From positions 248,001 through 312,000 of the forward strand of contig CAVUBD010000035.1 of NCBI GenBank assembly GCA_963739615.1: 64,000 nucleotides of DNA, in the 5' to 3' direction. Positions 34,009 to 42,083 of this stretch are shown piece after piece. Both the position numbers and the translations under genes were made by a program. The notes under the pieces were generated by a model that did no database searches, was not told where the DNA came from, and saw only the letters and a list, made by a program, of their open reading frames with translations. Every line of letters starts with the position of its first letter. Position 1 is the stretch's first letter. The stretch comes from Palsa-504 sp963739615. GTDB taxonomy: Bacteria; Actinomycetota; Actinomycetes; Streptosporangiales; Streptosporangiaceae.

Positions 34009-34025
34009 ATCGTATTACAAACGAT
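34009..34025. promoter_or_regulatory. Candidate operator before brnT-like gene
   Basis: ATCGT - ATTACAA - ACGAT inverted repeat directly upstream of the GTG start at 34002. Shares the string ATCGTAT with the XRE operator. Confidence 0.45.
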
Positions 34026-34079
34026 TACCGACTAGCCAGCGGACCTGGACGCGAGCAAGCTGATGCATGATGTGCAGTC

Positions 34080-34694
34080 ATGAGGTACAAGCGCGCCGTC
34101 GAGAAGCTGCGGATCCTCGCCGAGACGTGCGAGCGCGTGAAGATCTTCTGGCTCGACACGGAGCCGTTCCTGAAAGCCGTGTATGCCTTCGGCGAGGTAC
34201 TGGACGGAGCCGACCCGCTGGCTGCCGTTCAGGTCGCGGTCGCGATCAACCTGGCCCCGGAGGAAGTTCCGTGGGAGTCCAGCCCCGAAGGGACCGACTG
34301 GCTGGCGAATGAGCTGCGGCTCAGCAAGGGCGGCTTCATGTACTTCTGGCGGTCGCACCTGGACCCGATCTGGAATCACTACATCCGCGGCCCGGTGCGC
34401 ATCTGGTCTGTCGATGGCGGTCCCGACGAGCGGGCGCTCACGGCGCTGGAAGCCAGAGACCTCAGGTCGCTGAAGCGGCTGATCCCGGAACCAGCCGATG
34501 AGCGGCTGCAGCTCCGGGAAGACCTGGACGCGGCGCTGGCTCATCTGCGCGAGATCCGCGACAAGTACTGGGATCATGACTGGCGGCGCGAGCACCGTGG
34601 CTACGGCCGCTATCCGGAGAACGAACTGTGGGATGCAGTCGAAGGCTATCTCGACCTGGTTGATGCCGCCTCGTCCAGCGATCCGGACACCTGA
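34080..34694 (+). CDS. DUF7711-like conserved hypothetical protein
   Basis: 204 residues. Mostly helical; N-terminus MRYKRAVEKLRILAETCERV, a LNLAPEEVPW-like block (INLAPEEVPWESSPEG) and ENELWDAVEGYLDLVDAA near the end are typical of an actinobacterial family often found on islands. Function unknown. The only plus-strand gene among minus-strand toxin-antitoxin pairs. Confidence 0.6.
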   Translation: MRYKRAVEKLRILAETCERVKIFWLDTEPFLKAVYAFGEVLDGADPLAAVQVAVAINLAPEEVPWESSPEGTDWLANELRLSKGGFMYFWRSHLDPIWNHYIRGPVRIWSVDGGPDERALTALEARDLRSLKRLIPEPADERLQLREDLDAALAHLREIRDKYWDHDWRREHRGYGRYPENELWDAVEGYLDLVDAASSSDPDT

Positions 34695-34806
34695 GGTCTC
34701 GGTGACCTGGGTCCGCGGGCTGGGCAATTGGAGCATGCGGGGCGCTCCGGTCCGTAGCGAAAGAGCCGCGAGAGATACCGGCTCACGGGAGCTCTTCGCT
34801 GCTCAA

Positions 34807-34873
34807 CCAGGTCAGCGAACGCTCTGCGGATGAGGCCACGCTCCACGGTGCAAACGATAATGACACACATTGT
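34807..34873. repeat. Dispersed repeat, copy B
   Basis: Nearly identical to 31080-31146 (a 2-bp gap and a few changes). Ends in the motif GTGCAAACGATAATGACAC. Confidence 0.85.
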
Positions 34874-34943
34874 CCGCCTGGCTCCTCGAAGGAGCCGGTA
34901 TCAACGGGGACAGCGACGGCAGGTTCCCTGACGCGAGCCCACA

Positions 34944-34962
34944 GTGCAAACGATAGCGGCAC
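34944..34962. repeat. Recurring motif, copy D
   Basis: GTGCAAACGATAGCGGCAC, 76 bp after the motif in copy B, beside the downstream end of the vapBC-like pair. Confidence 0.65.
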
Positions 34963-35036
34963 GAGCTGTGCCTCAACGAGACCGAGCAGCCGAGGCAGGT
35001 AATTTCGCTGGACTCAGCCGTTCCGCGCAGGAGGAG

Positions 35037-35468
35037 CTATCGATCGGCCGGCAGCAGGCGGAAGGCATCGAAGCGTCGGCTGAGCGGGGTTACCGCCCGG
35101 AAGTGACGCTGATCTGTCGTGAGGATCTCATTGGTGTCGTAACGATCGGCGAGGACGGCGTTCAGCGCATCTGTTATGCCGATCTTAAGGTCGCGGTGCT
35201 GGGCAGCCAGGCCTCGTGCAGTGCGCAGGTCATCGACATCAAGGTCGGCTATCTCGTAGGCGCCGCTGGTCAGGTCGTCGATGACCGCGAGTTCCTGATC
35301 AACGCCAACTCTGTCGAGCACCATGTAATCGATCTCCGCGAGTACGAGCGGAGAGACCACGGGTGGCTCGGTGACCGTGCGCAGGATGTCCTGTATCACC
35401 TCTGACAACGGGTGCTTGGCGGCCGTCCCTGCCAGGTAGCCGGACGTATCTATGATCAGGCGCCCCAC
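35037..35468 (-). CDS. VapC-like PIN-domain toxin
   Basis: 143 residues. PIN motifs: IIDTSGYLA (first Asp), VLAEIDYMV (Glu), GITDALNAVLADRY (Asp) and ILTTDQRHFRAV (last Asp). These form the metal-binding site of VapC RNases, which cut tRNA or rRNA. Start overlaps the antitoxin gene by 13 bp. Confidence 0.85.
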   Translation of the reverse strand: MGRLIIDTSGYLAGTAAKHPLSEVIQDILRTVTEPPVVSPLVLAEIDYMVLDRVGVDQELAVIDDLTSGAYEIADLDVDDLRTARGLAAQHRDLKIGITDALNAVLADRYDTNEILTTDQRHFRAVTPLSRRFDAFRLLPADR

Positions 35469-35713
35469 AGCCCGTCCTCCAGTCCGGCGGTGCCGAACCC
35501 CGCCGACAGATACTCGTCGACATGATCGACGACCGCTGGGTCCAGGTCGAACCGGGGCGGATTGGGCCGCGGGCTCTCCGGTTCCTCGGCGAGCAGACGG
35601 CTAACCGCATCCCTGATCAACTCAGCCTCGCTGCGGTGCTGCCGATGTGCGGCAGCCGAGAGCCGCCGCTTGGCATCCAGCGGCAGGTACACGGTGGTAC
35701 GCGTCATCGTCAT
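35456..35713 (-). CDS. Ribbon-helix-helix antitoxin (VapB/CopG-like)
   Basis: 85 residues from ATG 35713 (a second in-frame ATG follows two codons later). MTRTTVYLPLDAKRRLSAAAHR is an RHH strand and helix; SEAELIRDAVSRLLAEE is the second helix. The Pro-rich tail should neutralise the PIN toxin. A CATATATG palindrome lies a few bases upstream as possible operator. Confidence 0.82.
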   Translation of the reverse strand: MTMTRTTVYLPLDAKRRLSAAAHRQHRSEAELIRDAVSRLLAEEPESPRPNPPRFDLDPAVVDHVDEYLSAGFGTAGLEDGLWGA

Positions 35714-35798
35714 GACATATATGGTAGTCCTCACTATTACCTTCTGCGACGCACCAGAGCACCCATCAAGCGGAGACTGCTGGCCTGTTTGTGTGTGT

Positions 35799-35942
35799 GA
35801 CGACAGCCCGCTCTGCCGTCACCACCACCGGTGCAAACAGGCCCAGGGCTGGCGGCTCGAGCAGCCCGCCCCTGGCACCCTGGTCTGGCGCACCCCCGCC
35901 GGCCGCACCTACACGGTCACTCCCACCCAATACCCGATGTAG
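35799..35942 (+). pseudogene. C-terminal relic of a DUF222/HNH endonuclease (13E12-type)
   Basis: 47 codons ending in TAG. LCRHHHRCKQAQGWRLEQ is the end of the HNH nuclease motif, and GTLVWRTPAGRTYTVTP is the usual tail. The rest of the gene (typically about 400 residues) is absent. A second relic of the same family lies at 61243-61347. Confidence 0.8.
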
Positions 35943-36015
35943 CCGTTCTTGTACGCAGGAGCAGCCACGCCACGCTTGCCGTGCATCACGCTCGCCCCGG
36001 CACCTGAAGGAGCCC

Positions 36016-37077
36016 TCAGGCCTTGGTAGCCAGCAGATCGCCGAGGTGCTGATCGATCTGCGGCATGAACGTCGGCGCCACGCCGAACAGCCCGAGGTGG
36101 CCCAGGATGTCGTTCACCACGCGCAGCTCGCTGCCGGGTATCAGCTCCTGCTCAGGAGCGCAGTCGCGGGGCGGGAACAGCAGGTCCTCGTCGATGGGGA
36201 TGACGAAGGTCTTGGCAGTGATCCGCCCGAGGGCCTGCGCCAGGTTCCCGCCTGTGTGCCTGGCGACGTCGCCGCGCTGCCACTTCCATGACTGGGTGAG
36301 CAGGTCATTGGGGTCCATCACGGTGAAGTACGGCTCCAGGAAGCCGGTGATGAACTCCTCCCGCGAGGAGAACTCGAGCGCCCGCCAGACCTCCTGCTTC
36401 CAGAATTCGGTGGAGAAGCCCACCACCCCCCACAGGTGCGCCTGCCGCACGAGCCCGTCCACCACGTCCCCGTTGGACTTGTACTCCCCGCCGTCCCAGC
36501 CCGGATCGGACATGATGGCTTCCCGCATGGTCTGCGCCAGCAGGAAATCGTGCGGGGTGTTCTGCGCGGTGCCCGCGATCGGGGCGGCCCGCTGGACCTG
36601 GCCGGGGAACCGCACCGCCCACTCGTAGGTCTGCTGCGCCCCCATCGAGCCGCCCACCACCAGCGCCAGCCGCTCGATGCCGAAATGCGAGCGCAGCAGC
36701 CGCTCCTGCGCCACCACGTCATCGCCGATGCGCACGGCAGGGAACTTCGACATCGCCAGCGCCGCGTTCGGGCCGTCGGCATTGTGCGGCGACGTCGACA
36801 GGCCGCTGCCGATCTGGTCGATCGCGACGATGAAGTACCGCTCGGGGTTCAGCGCGTGATCCGGGCCGATGTAGACGTCGCGCCAGATCTGGTGCGTGCC
36901 CGAGTACCAGCTCGTGATCAGGATCGCGTTGTCCCTCGCCGAGTTGAGCTCGCCGAAGGTGGCCACCGCCAGCTGGCAGTCCGGGATGGCACCGCCCTCC
37001 TCCAGGTCCAGGCGCCCGATGCTGACCAGGTCGTAGTCACCGTGGAACTCGTGGGAGTAAAACGGGTTATCGATCAC
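36016..37077 (-). CDS. MetX-like alpha/beta hydrolase (homoserine O-acetyltransferase family)
   Basis: 353 residues. Nucleophile elbow VVGGSMGAQQTYEWAVRFP, then Asp in VIPIDEDLLFPP and His in LGHLGLFG complete the Ser-Asp-His triad. LITSWYSGTHQIW and FIVAIDQIGSGLSTSP are family motifs. Lies 34 bp downstream of a Baeyer-Villiger monooxygenase, so it more likely handles an ester or lactone made by that enzyme than methionine synthesis (inference). Confidence 0.8.
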   Translation of the reverse strand: MIDNPFYSHEFHGDYDLVSIGRLDLEEGGAIPDCQLAVATFGELNSARDNAILITSWYSGTHQIWRDVYIGPDHALNPERYFIVAIDQIGSGLSTSPHNADGPNAALAMSKFPAVRIGDDVVAQERLLRSHFGIERLALVVGGSMGAQQTYEWAVRFPGQVQRAAPIAGTAQNTPHDFLLAQTMREAIMSDPGWDGGEYKSNGDVVDGLVRQAHLWGVVGFSTEFWKQEVWRALEFSSREEFITGFLEPYFTVMDPNDLLTQSWKWQRGDVARHTGGNLAQALGRITAKTFVIPIDEDLLFPPRDCAPEQELIPGSELRVVNDILGHLGLFGVAPTFMPQIDQHLGDLLATKA

Positions 37078-37111
37078 GGGTGCTGTGCTCCTTACTCAGG
37101 AAAACGCTAGA

Positions 37112-38731
37112 TCAGACCCCGCCGAGCACGAAGCCCTCGTACCCGTTGTCCGCGATCGCGTCACAGCGCGCACGGTAGGGCCCGACGAAGTCCAGGCTGG
37201 GCATGAACACCCGCGGCTTGCCAGGGATGTTGGCGCCCATGTACCAGGTGTCGGCCGTCGGGAACAGCGTGGTCTGGGCCACCTCCTGATTGTGCGCCAC
37301 CCAGTCGTCCTCGGCCTGCACGGTCGGCTCGATCGTCGCCGCGCCGCGGTCGCGCATGTCGCCGATGATCCGGGCGATGAATTCGACGTGCTGCTCGATC
37401 GAGACCGGCATGTTCGACAGCACCGACGGGCTCTGCGGTCCGGTGATGATGAACAGGTTCGGGAACCCCGCGCTGGTCAGCCCGAGGTAGGTGCGCGGAC
37501 CGTCGGCCCACTTCTCCCGCAGCAGCTGGCCGCCCCGGCCCCGGATGTCGATCTTGTTGAGCGGGCCGGTCATGGCGTCGAACCCGGTCGCGTAGACGAT
37601 CGTGTCGAACTCGTACTCGGCGCCGTCCGCCAGCCGGACCCCGGCCGGCGTGATCTCGGCGACCGGGTTGGACTTGACGTCGACCAGGTGCACGTGCGGC
37701 AGGTTGAACGTCTCGTAGTAGCCGGAGTCGAGCGGGTTGCGCTTGCAGCCGAACGGATAGCCGTGCGGGGTCAGCAATTCGGCGACCGACGGATCCTCGA
37801 CCGCCTCCCTGATCCGCTCGTGCAGGAACCCCCGCACCTTCGCGTTGGCGTCGTCGCTGAAGAAGATGTCGACGTAGCTGCCGAGCCAGATGCCGAATCC
37901 GCCCTCGTCCCAGCGGGTCATGAGCTCGCGGCGCAGCTCGTCGTCGGGTGTCTCGAGCGCGCCCTTCTCCAGGAAGGAGAGCTCGAAGCCGAAGAAGGAC
38001 CCGCGCAGGCGCTCCCGGATCCCGGCGTAGTCCTGCTTGCGGCCCGCCGCGACATCGGAAGCCACCGGCCCGTTGCGGGCCGGGACGATGTAGTTGGCGG
38101 TGCGCTGGAACACCGTCAGTCCGGCGGCCTGGGCGGCGATCAGCGGCACGGCCTGCACCGCGCTGGCGCCGGTGCCGATGACGCCGACCCGCTGGCCGGT
38201 GAAGTCCACGTCCTCGTGCGGCCAGCGCCCGGTGTGGTACGAGGCGCCCCGGAAGGAGTCGATGCCGGCGAACGCCGGCGTGTTCGACGCCGAAAGCGCC
38301 CCGACGCCGGTGATGAGGAACCGCGCCGTGACCTGCGCACCGGAATCTGTCGTCACCGTCCACCGGGCGGCGGCTTCGTCGTAGGTCGCCGCGGTGACCG
38401 AGGTGCTGAACGTGATGTCCCGGTTCAGGTCGAACCGCTCGGCCACGTGCTCCAGGTAGGCCCGGATCTCGTGCTGCTCGGGGTAGCGCTCGCTCCAGTC
38501 CCACTCCTGCCAGAGGTCCTCGTCGAAGAAGTAGCAGTACACGTAGCTGTCGGAGTCGCTGCGCGCGCCGGGGTAGCGGTTCCAGTACCAGGTGCCGCCG
38601 ACGCCGTCGCCGGCCTCGAAGGCCCGGACCGACAGCCCCATCATGTTCCGCAGCCGGTGCAGCATGTACAGCCCCGAGAAGCCAGCCCCGATTACGACCG
38701 CGTCGACGTCTTGCTCGTGTGCGTGGGTCAT
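37112..38731 (-). CDS. Baeyer-Villiger flavin monooxygenase
   Basis: 539 residues from ATG 38731 with GAGGTGG upstream. N-terminal FAD motif VVIGAGFSGLYMLHRL, GVGGTWYWNRYPGARSD, the Baeyer-Villiger fingerprint FRGASYHTGRWP (F-x-G-x3-H-x3-W-P) and NADPH motif GVIGTGASAVQ are all intact. Inserts oxygen next to a ketone, giving esters or lactones. First gene of a two-gene operon with the MetX-like hydrolase. Confidence 0.93.
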   Translation of the reverse strand: MTHAHEQDVDAVVIGAGFSGLYMLHRLRNMMGLSVRAFEAGDGVGGTWYWNRYPGARSDSDSYVYCYFFDEDLWQEWDWSERYPEQHEIRAYLEHVAERFDLNRDITFSTSVTAATYDEAAARWTVTTDSGAQVTARFLITGVGALSASNTPAFAGIDSFRGASYHTGRWPHEDVDFTGQRVGVIGTGASAVQAVPLIAAQAAGLTVFQRTANYIVPARNGPVASDVAAGRKQDYAGIRERLRGSFFGFELSFLEKGALETPDDELRRELMTRWDEGGFGIWLGSYVDIFFSDDANAKVRGFLHERIREAVEDPSVAELLTPHGYPFGCKRNPLDSGYYETFNLPHVHLVDVKSNPVAEITPAGVRLADGAEYEFDTIVYATGFDAMTGPLNKIDIRGRGGQLLREKWADGPRTYLGLTSAGFPNLFIITGPQSPSVLSNMPVSIEQHVEFIARIIGDMRDRGAATIEPTVQAEDDWVAHNQEVAQTTLFPTADTWYMGANIPGKPRVFMPSLDFVGPYRARCDAIADNGYEGFVLGGV

Positions 38732-38804
38732 CTTTGACCACCTCTTTCTGGCATCATCGACCTCTGCGGGGCATTCGTCTAGATCTTCGCCGTATGATCC
38801 GGTC

Positions 38805-39155
38805 ATGGCGCTACCTGACTGGTCGCCTGCCGCCCGCGATAACACCGCTCGCGAGAACGCTGCCCTACGCGAGCTCGTGACCGTCTACCGCCACCTGTCC
38901 GGGCTGGCGCTGCAGGACGCCGACCTGGCCGGTGTCGTGCGGCTCATCTCCGAACGGACGGCCGCCACCGTGGCTGTGGTCACCCAGCTGATGGACGTGC
39001 TCACCGCGGCGGCGCTGCACGTGCATCCGAACACGGTGGCCTACCGGGTGAAACGCATCGAGGAGCTCACCGGGCTCCGGCTCGATCACTACCCGGACCG
39101 GCTCCTCGCCCAGGTGGCGCTGGAGATCCTCACTGCGCTCGGAACCCAGCCATGA
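38805..39155 (+). pseudogene. Shrunken PucR-type regulator (middle missing)
   Basis: 116 codons. The start (ENAALRELVTVYRHLSGLALQDADLAGVV) is the N-terminal part of a PucR regulator and the end (ALHVHPNTVAYRVKRIEELTGL... LLAQVALEIL) is its C-terminal helix-turn-helix. Normal members are 400-600 residues; the two ends are joined in frame at about residue 72. It may still encode a mini DNA-binding protein. Confidence 0.7.
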
Positions 39156-39532
39156 TCCTCGCCGAGCGCCTGCGCACCCGTCGCACGCTGGTATGCGACG
39201 GCGCGATGGGCACGATGCTGCACGCGGCCGGAGCCGCCCTGGACCGTTCGCTGCCCGAGCTCAACCTGTCCGACCCGCGGCTTGTCGCCACCATCCACGA
39301 GAGCACCTGCACCCCCGGCAGCTTGTCCCGGATGAAATCGAGCGCCCGCCGGGTCGAGCCGGCCGAGCTGGTGGCGTCCCGGATCCGGCGCGCGCTCGAG
39401 TACGTGCCGGCCGACCGGCTGATGATCAACCCCGACTGCGGGCTGCGGCACCTGGCCCCCGAGGTGGCCCGGGAGAAACTGCGCGCGATGGTGGCCGGCG
39501 CCGCGCTGGTCCGGCAGGAGGTACGACATTAG
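39152..39532 (+). pseudogene. Fusion relic: methionine synthase start joined to MetE-like end
   Basis: 126 codons, ATGA overlap with the PucR relic. Residues 1-50 (LVCDGAMGTMLHAAG... LSDPRLVATIHES) are the opening of a homocysteine S-methyltransferase (MetH/BHMT) domain. Residues about 62-126 (RIRRALEYVPADRLMINPDCGLRHL) are the end of a cobalamin-independent methionine synthase. Two different genes are thus joined and both catalytic cores lost. Confidence 0.65.
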
Positions 39533-40054
39533 TGACGACGGGTTCCCGTTCACCTCGGAGTCGGTGACCGAAGGCCACCCGGACAAGGTGGCCGATCAGA
39601 TCTCGGACGCGATCGTGGACGCCGCGCTGGCGCAGGACCCGCGGTCCGCGGTGGCGGTCGAGACGCTGGTGACCACGGGGCTCGTGATCCTGGCCGGCGA
39701 GATCACCACAGGTCCGCCTCCTACGCGGCGCGCCACGTGGCCAAGAACATCGTGGCCGCCGGACTCGCCGGCCGGGTCGAGGTCCAGGTGGCCTACGCGA
39801 TCGGGATGGCCAGGCCGCTGTCGCTGCTCGTCGAGACCTTCGGCACCGAGAAGGTCGACCGCAGGACGCTCACCGCCCTGGTGCGGGACCATTTCGACCT
39901 GCGGCCCGCCGCCCTGGTGCAGGCCCTGGACCTGCGGCGGCCGCTCTACCTGCCGACGGCGGCCTACGGGCACTTCGGCCGCGACGAGCCCGGCTTCACC
40001 TGGGAGCGCACTGACGCCGCCGCCGCCCTCCGCGCCGCCGCCGGCCTCGGCTAG
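39528..40054 (+). pseudogene. metK: S-adenosylmethionine synthetase relic (internal deletion and frameshift)
   Basis: The front (FTSESVTEGHPDKVADQISDA... TLVTTGLVILAGE) is the MetK N-terminus. The back, in another frame from about 39711, is YAARHVAKNIVAAGLAGRV to the GHFGRDEPGFTWERTD tail. About 220 central residues are missing. GGAGG stands at the right distance from an ATT codon at 39528, where an ATG would be expected. Not functional. Confidence 0.85.
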
Positions 40055-41119
40055 TCGTCATAGGGCCCGTGCGAGAGCAGCAGATGCGAGGGGTACTCCT
40101 CCCCGGTGTGGATGACGTGCCTGCCGCGGTTCACCGAGTCCTCGTGCCGCGCCTGGATGAGCGGCCTGGGGTACCGGTAGACGTCTTTCCCGGCGATGAC
40201 GACCCGTAGCGTCTCACCCGGCCGGAAGAGCGTCGCCGAGGGCAGGATCTCGATCTCGCACTTGACGATCTCGCCGGGCCCGAGCTTGCGCTCCCGCTGG
40301 TGCGCGAGCACCGGCTGCCATGGCAGCGAGCGCTCCTCGTCGAGCTCGCGGTGGGACGCGCGAATCCAGCCGAGCGCTACCGGGCCGTCCTCGAACACCG
40401 CGTAGAACGGGAAGCCGACCAGGTCGCCGTAGCGGTCGAGCTTCTGCAACGCGACGAAGACGTCCAGGTCATCGGCGTCCGGCGCGGACATCCAGAGCAT
40501 CAGCGTCATGCTGCCGACCACCTCAATCTCGTAGTCGAAGCGGAGGTCGAACGTGGCCCGGCCGCGCCCGCGCCCGGCCTGCTCGCTGTCGTAGGACACC
40601 GTCGCCAGCGGCAGCGGCCAGGAGTCCCTTCGCGCCCACCCGTCCGCCATCGTGCCATCAGCCGCGTCCAGGTACAGCGGCAGGTACGTCAGCCCTGGCG
40701 GCCAGTCGTCCGCGGTCCGCTCGCTGGCCGTATGCGCCCGCTCCCTGACCTGGTAGCGGACCCGCGGCCAGTCGCTGATCCCGGTGTCGAGTCCCTTCAG
40801 GAAATGGTCGAAGAACGCCTGCTGCCGCCGCAGGCCCTCGGCGCTGTAGTAGTAGCCCCACTTCTTCCCGCCGTGCGCGTCCAGCCACTTGCGTTCCGAG
40901 CCTATCTGCTTGAATCCCTCGAACGTCCCCCTGGTGTGCAGCCCCTGGTCCGACCAGCTCGCGACCACGTACGCGGGCACGGTGATGTCCGCCAGCGGAG
41001 CCGCCTTGGCCGCCCAGAAGCCGTCGAAGAACGGATGGGCCGCGGTCTCGGCGGCCAGGTCCCCGGTCCCGGGGCCCGCCGGCCGGCTTCCTGAACATGT
41101 ACCTCTCGTTCGCCGTCAC
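40051..41119 (-). pseudogene. CocE/NonD hydrolase relic, N-terminal catalytic part missing
   Basis: A start-like segment MTANERYMFRKP (41119 down) is followed, after a frame change, by the second half of a CocE/NonD X-Pro-peptidase-like hydrolase: FFDGFWAAKAAPLADITVPAYVVASWSDQGLHTRG, LRVVIAGKDVYRY and a jelly-roll PepX_C domain. The nucleophile region is absent. The open part could start at GTG 40980 (310 residues). Full-length relatives have about 550-650 residues. Confidence 0.75.
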
Positions 41120-41159
41120 GCCGGCACCCTACCGCCCGTGCCGCCGCGCCCCTGAGACC

Positions 41160-41258
41160 ATCCCTGATGGCCCCGGCGCGAGATCAGGGACGCGTCCGGG
41201 ATCTTCCCGATGTGCTGGCCTGGCCCCCGGAGCCACGCTAGAGCTATGAACACGAACA
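41160..41258. repeat. Duplicated promoter/5' region (copy 2 of 2)
   Basis: Copy of 25437-25537 with the same AGATC-N14-GATCT dyad (41181-41204) and the same first codons (MNTNT). Confidence 0.8.
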
Positions 41259-41548
41259 CGATGAACCCGCAAGCACCCGCCACCGACTCCGACCCCCGGC
41301 CCGAGACGCAGCGCCCGGTCCTGCGCCGGCCGTTCCAGGACCGGATGGCGGCCGGCGTCGCCGCCGGCCTGGCCCGCTACCTCGGCGTGGACGTGATGAT
41401 CGTCCGGATCGCCTTCGTGGTCCTGACCGTCATGGGCGGCGCAGGCATCCCGCTGTACCTGGCGGGCCTGCTGCTGATCCCCGACGAGGGCAGCGACCAG
41501 TCCATCGCCGCCTCGGTCATCGAGTCCCTGCAGTCCCGCTCACGCTAA
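41246..41548 (+). CDS. PspC domain protein
   Basis: 100 residues from ATG 41246. PspC domain about 32-85: RRPFQDRMAAGVAAGLARYLGVDVMIVRIAFVVLTVMGGAG, then IPLYLAGLLLIPDEG with one to two membrane helices. It resembles the sensor half of the kinase at 24050-25384. Envelope-stress protein in the inner membrane. Followed 20 bp on by a DUF1707 gene; both probably under the duplicated promoter. Confidence 0.9.
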   Translation: MNTNTMNPQAPATDSDPRPETQRPVLRRPFQDRMAAGVAAGLARYLGVDVMIVRIAFVVLTVMGGAGIPLYLAGLLLIPDEGSDQSIAASVIESLQSRSR

Positions 41549-41568
41549 GCACAAAAGGAAACAGCATC

Positions 41569-42006
41569 ATGTCAACGCCATCCGGCCCGCCTCGGGGCTA
41601 CAGTTTCCCGCCGCTGTTCCGCGGCACTTCTTCCAGCCAGACCATGAGGGTCTCGGACGCGGAGCGCCAGGCGGTCGTCGACCGGCTGGCCGCCCATTTC
41701 GCCGACGGCCGCCTGGACCATGCGGAGTTCGACGAGCGGGTCGGCCAGGCGATGAACGCCAAGACCCACGCCGACCTGAGCGGCCTGTTCGCGGACCTGC
41801 CCGAGTCAGCGCCTCAGGCCGCGCCGCCCGTCCCGCGGCGCCGGCGCCCTCACCCGGTTCTGGGTCTCGTGCTCCTCGTCGTTGTCATCCTGGCGGCCGC
41901 CCATGCGGTGTTCGCCGGGCCGTGGCTATGGTTCGGATTCCTGGCGGTGGCCGTGCTGTTCGCGACCCGGCGCTTCAGGCATTACCGGCCGGCCCAAGAC
42001 CACTAG
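41569..42006 (+). CDS. DUF1707 membrane protein, paralogue
   Basis: 145 residues, AAAGGAAA upstream. Same layout as the gene at 25525: DUF1707 block MRVSDAERQAVVDRLAAHFADGRLDHAEFDERV, RRRRPHPVLGL linker and two hydrophobic helices including AHAVFAGPWLWFGFLAVAVLF. Very similar throughout, indicating recent duplication of the gene with its promoter region. Confidence 0.87.
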   Translation: MSTPSGPPRGYSFPPLFRGTSSSQTMRVSDAERQAVVDRLAAHFADGRLDHAEFDERVGQAMNAKTHADLSGLFADLPESAPQAAPPVPRRRRPHPVLGLVLLVVVILAAAHAVFAGPWLWFGFLAVAVLFATRRFRHYRPAQDH

Positions 42007-42045
42007 CGCGCTGGTGCCGGTCACCGGCCAGACTCCATCCCCCAC

Positions 42046-42076
42046 CTAGCCCGGCGCTCGCGGAGCGCCGGGCTAG
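42046..42076. terminator. Intrinsic terminator after pspC-DUF1707
   Basis: CTAGCCCGGCGCT - CGCGG - AGCGCCGGGCTAG, a perfect 13-bp stem, 40 bp after the stop. Confidence 0.85.
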
Positions 42077-42083
42077 CCGCGCG

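Larger units (their letters stand above)
34695..35036. other. Gap carrying two island repeats
   Basis: About 340 bp with no supported gene. Contains repeat copy B and motif copy D, and between them a small hairpin, GGCTCCT-CGA-AGGAGCC (34880-34896). Confidence 0.5.

Noticed and set aside
34944..35405. Plus-strand 153-residue frame
   Set aside because: Antisense of the VapC-like PIN gene, whose acidic motifs and antitoxin partner are clear.
39480..39560. SAM riboswitch before metK
   Set aside because: No room or conserved core; the upstream DNA is the coding end of the MetE-like relic.
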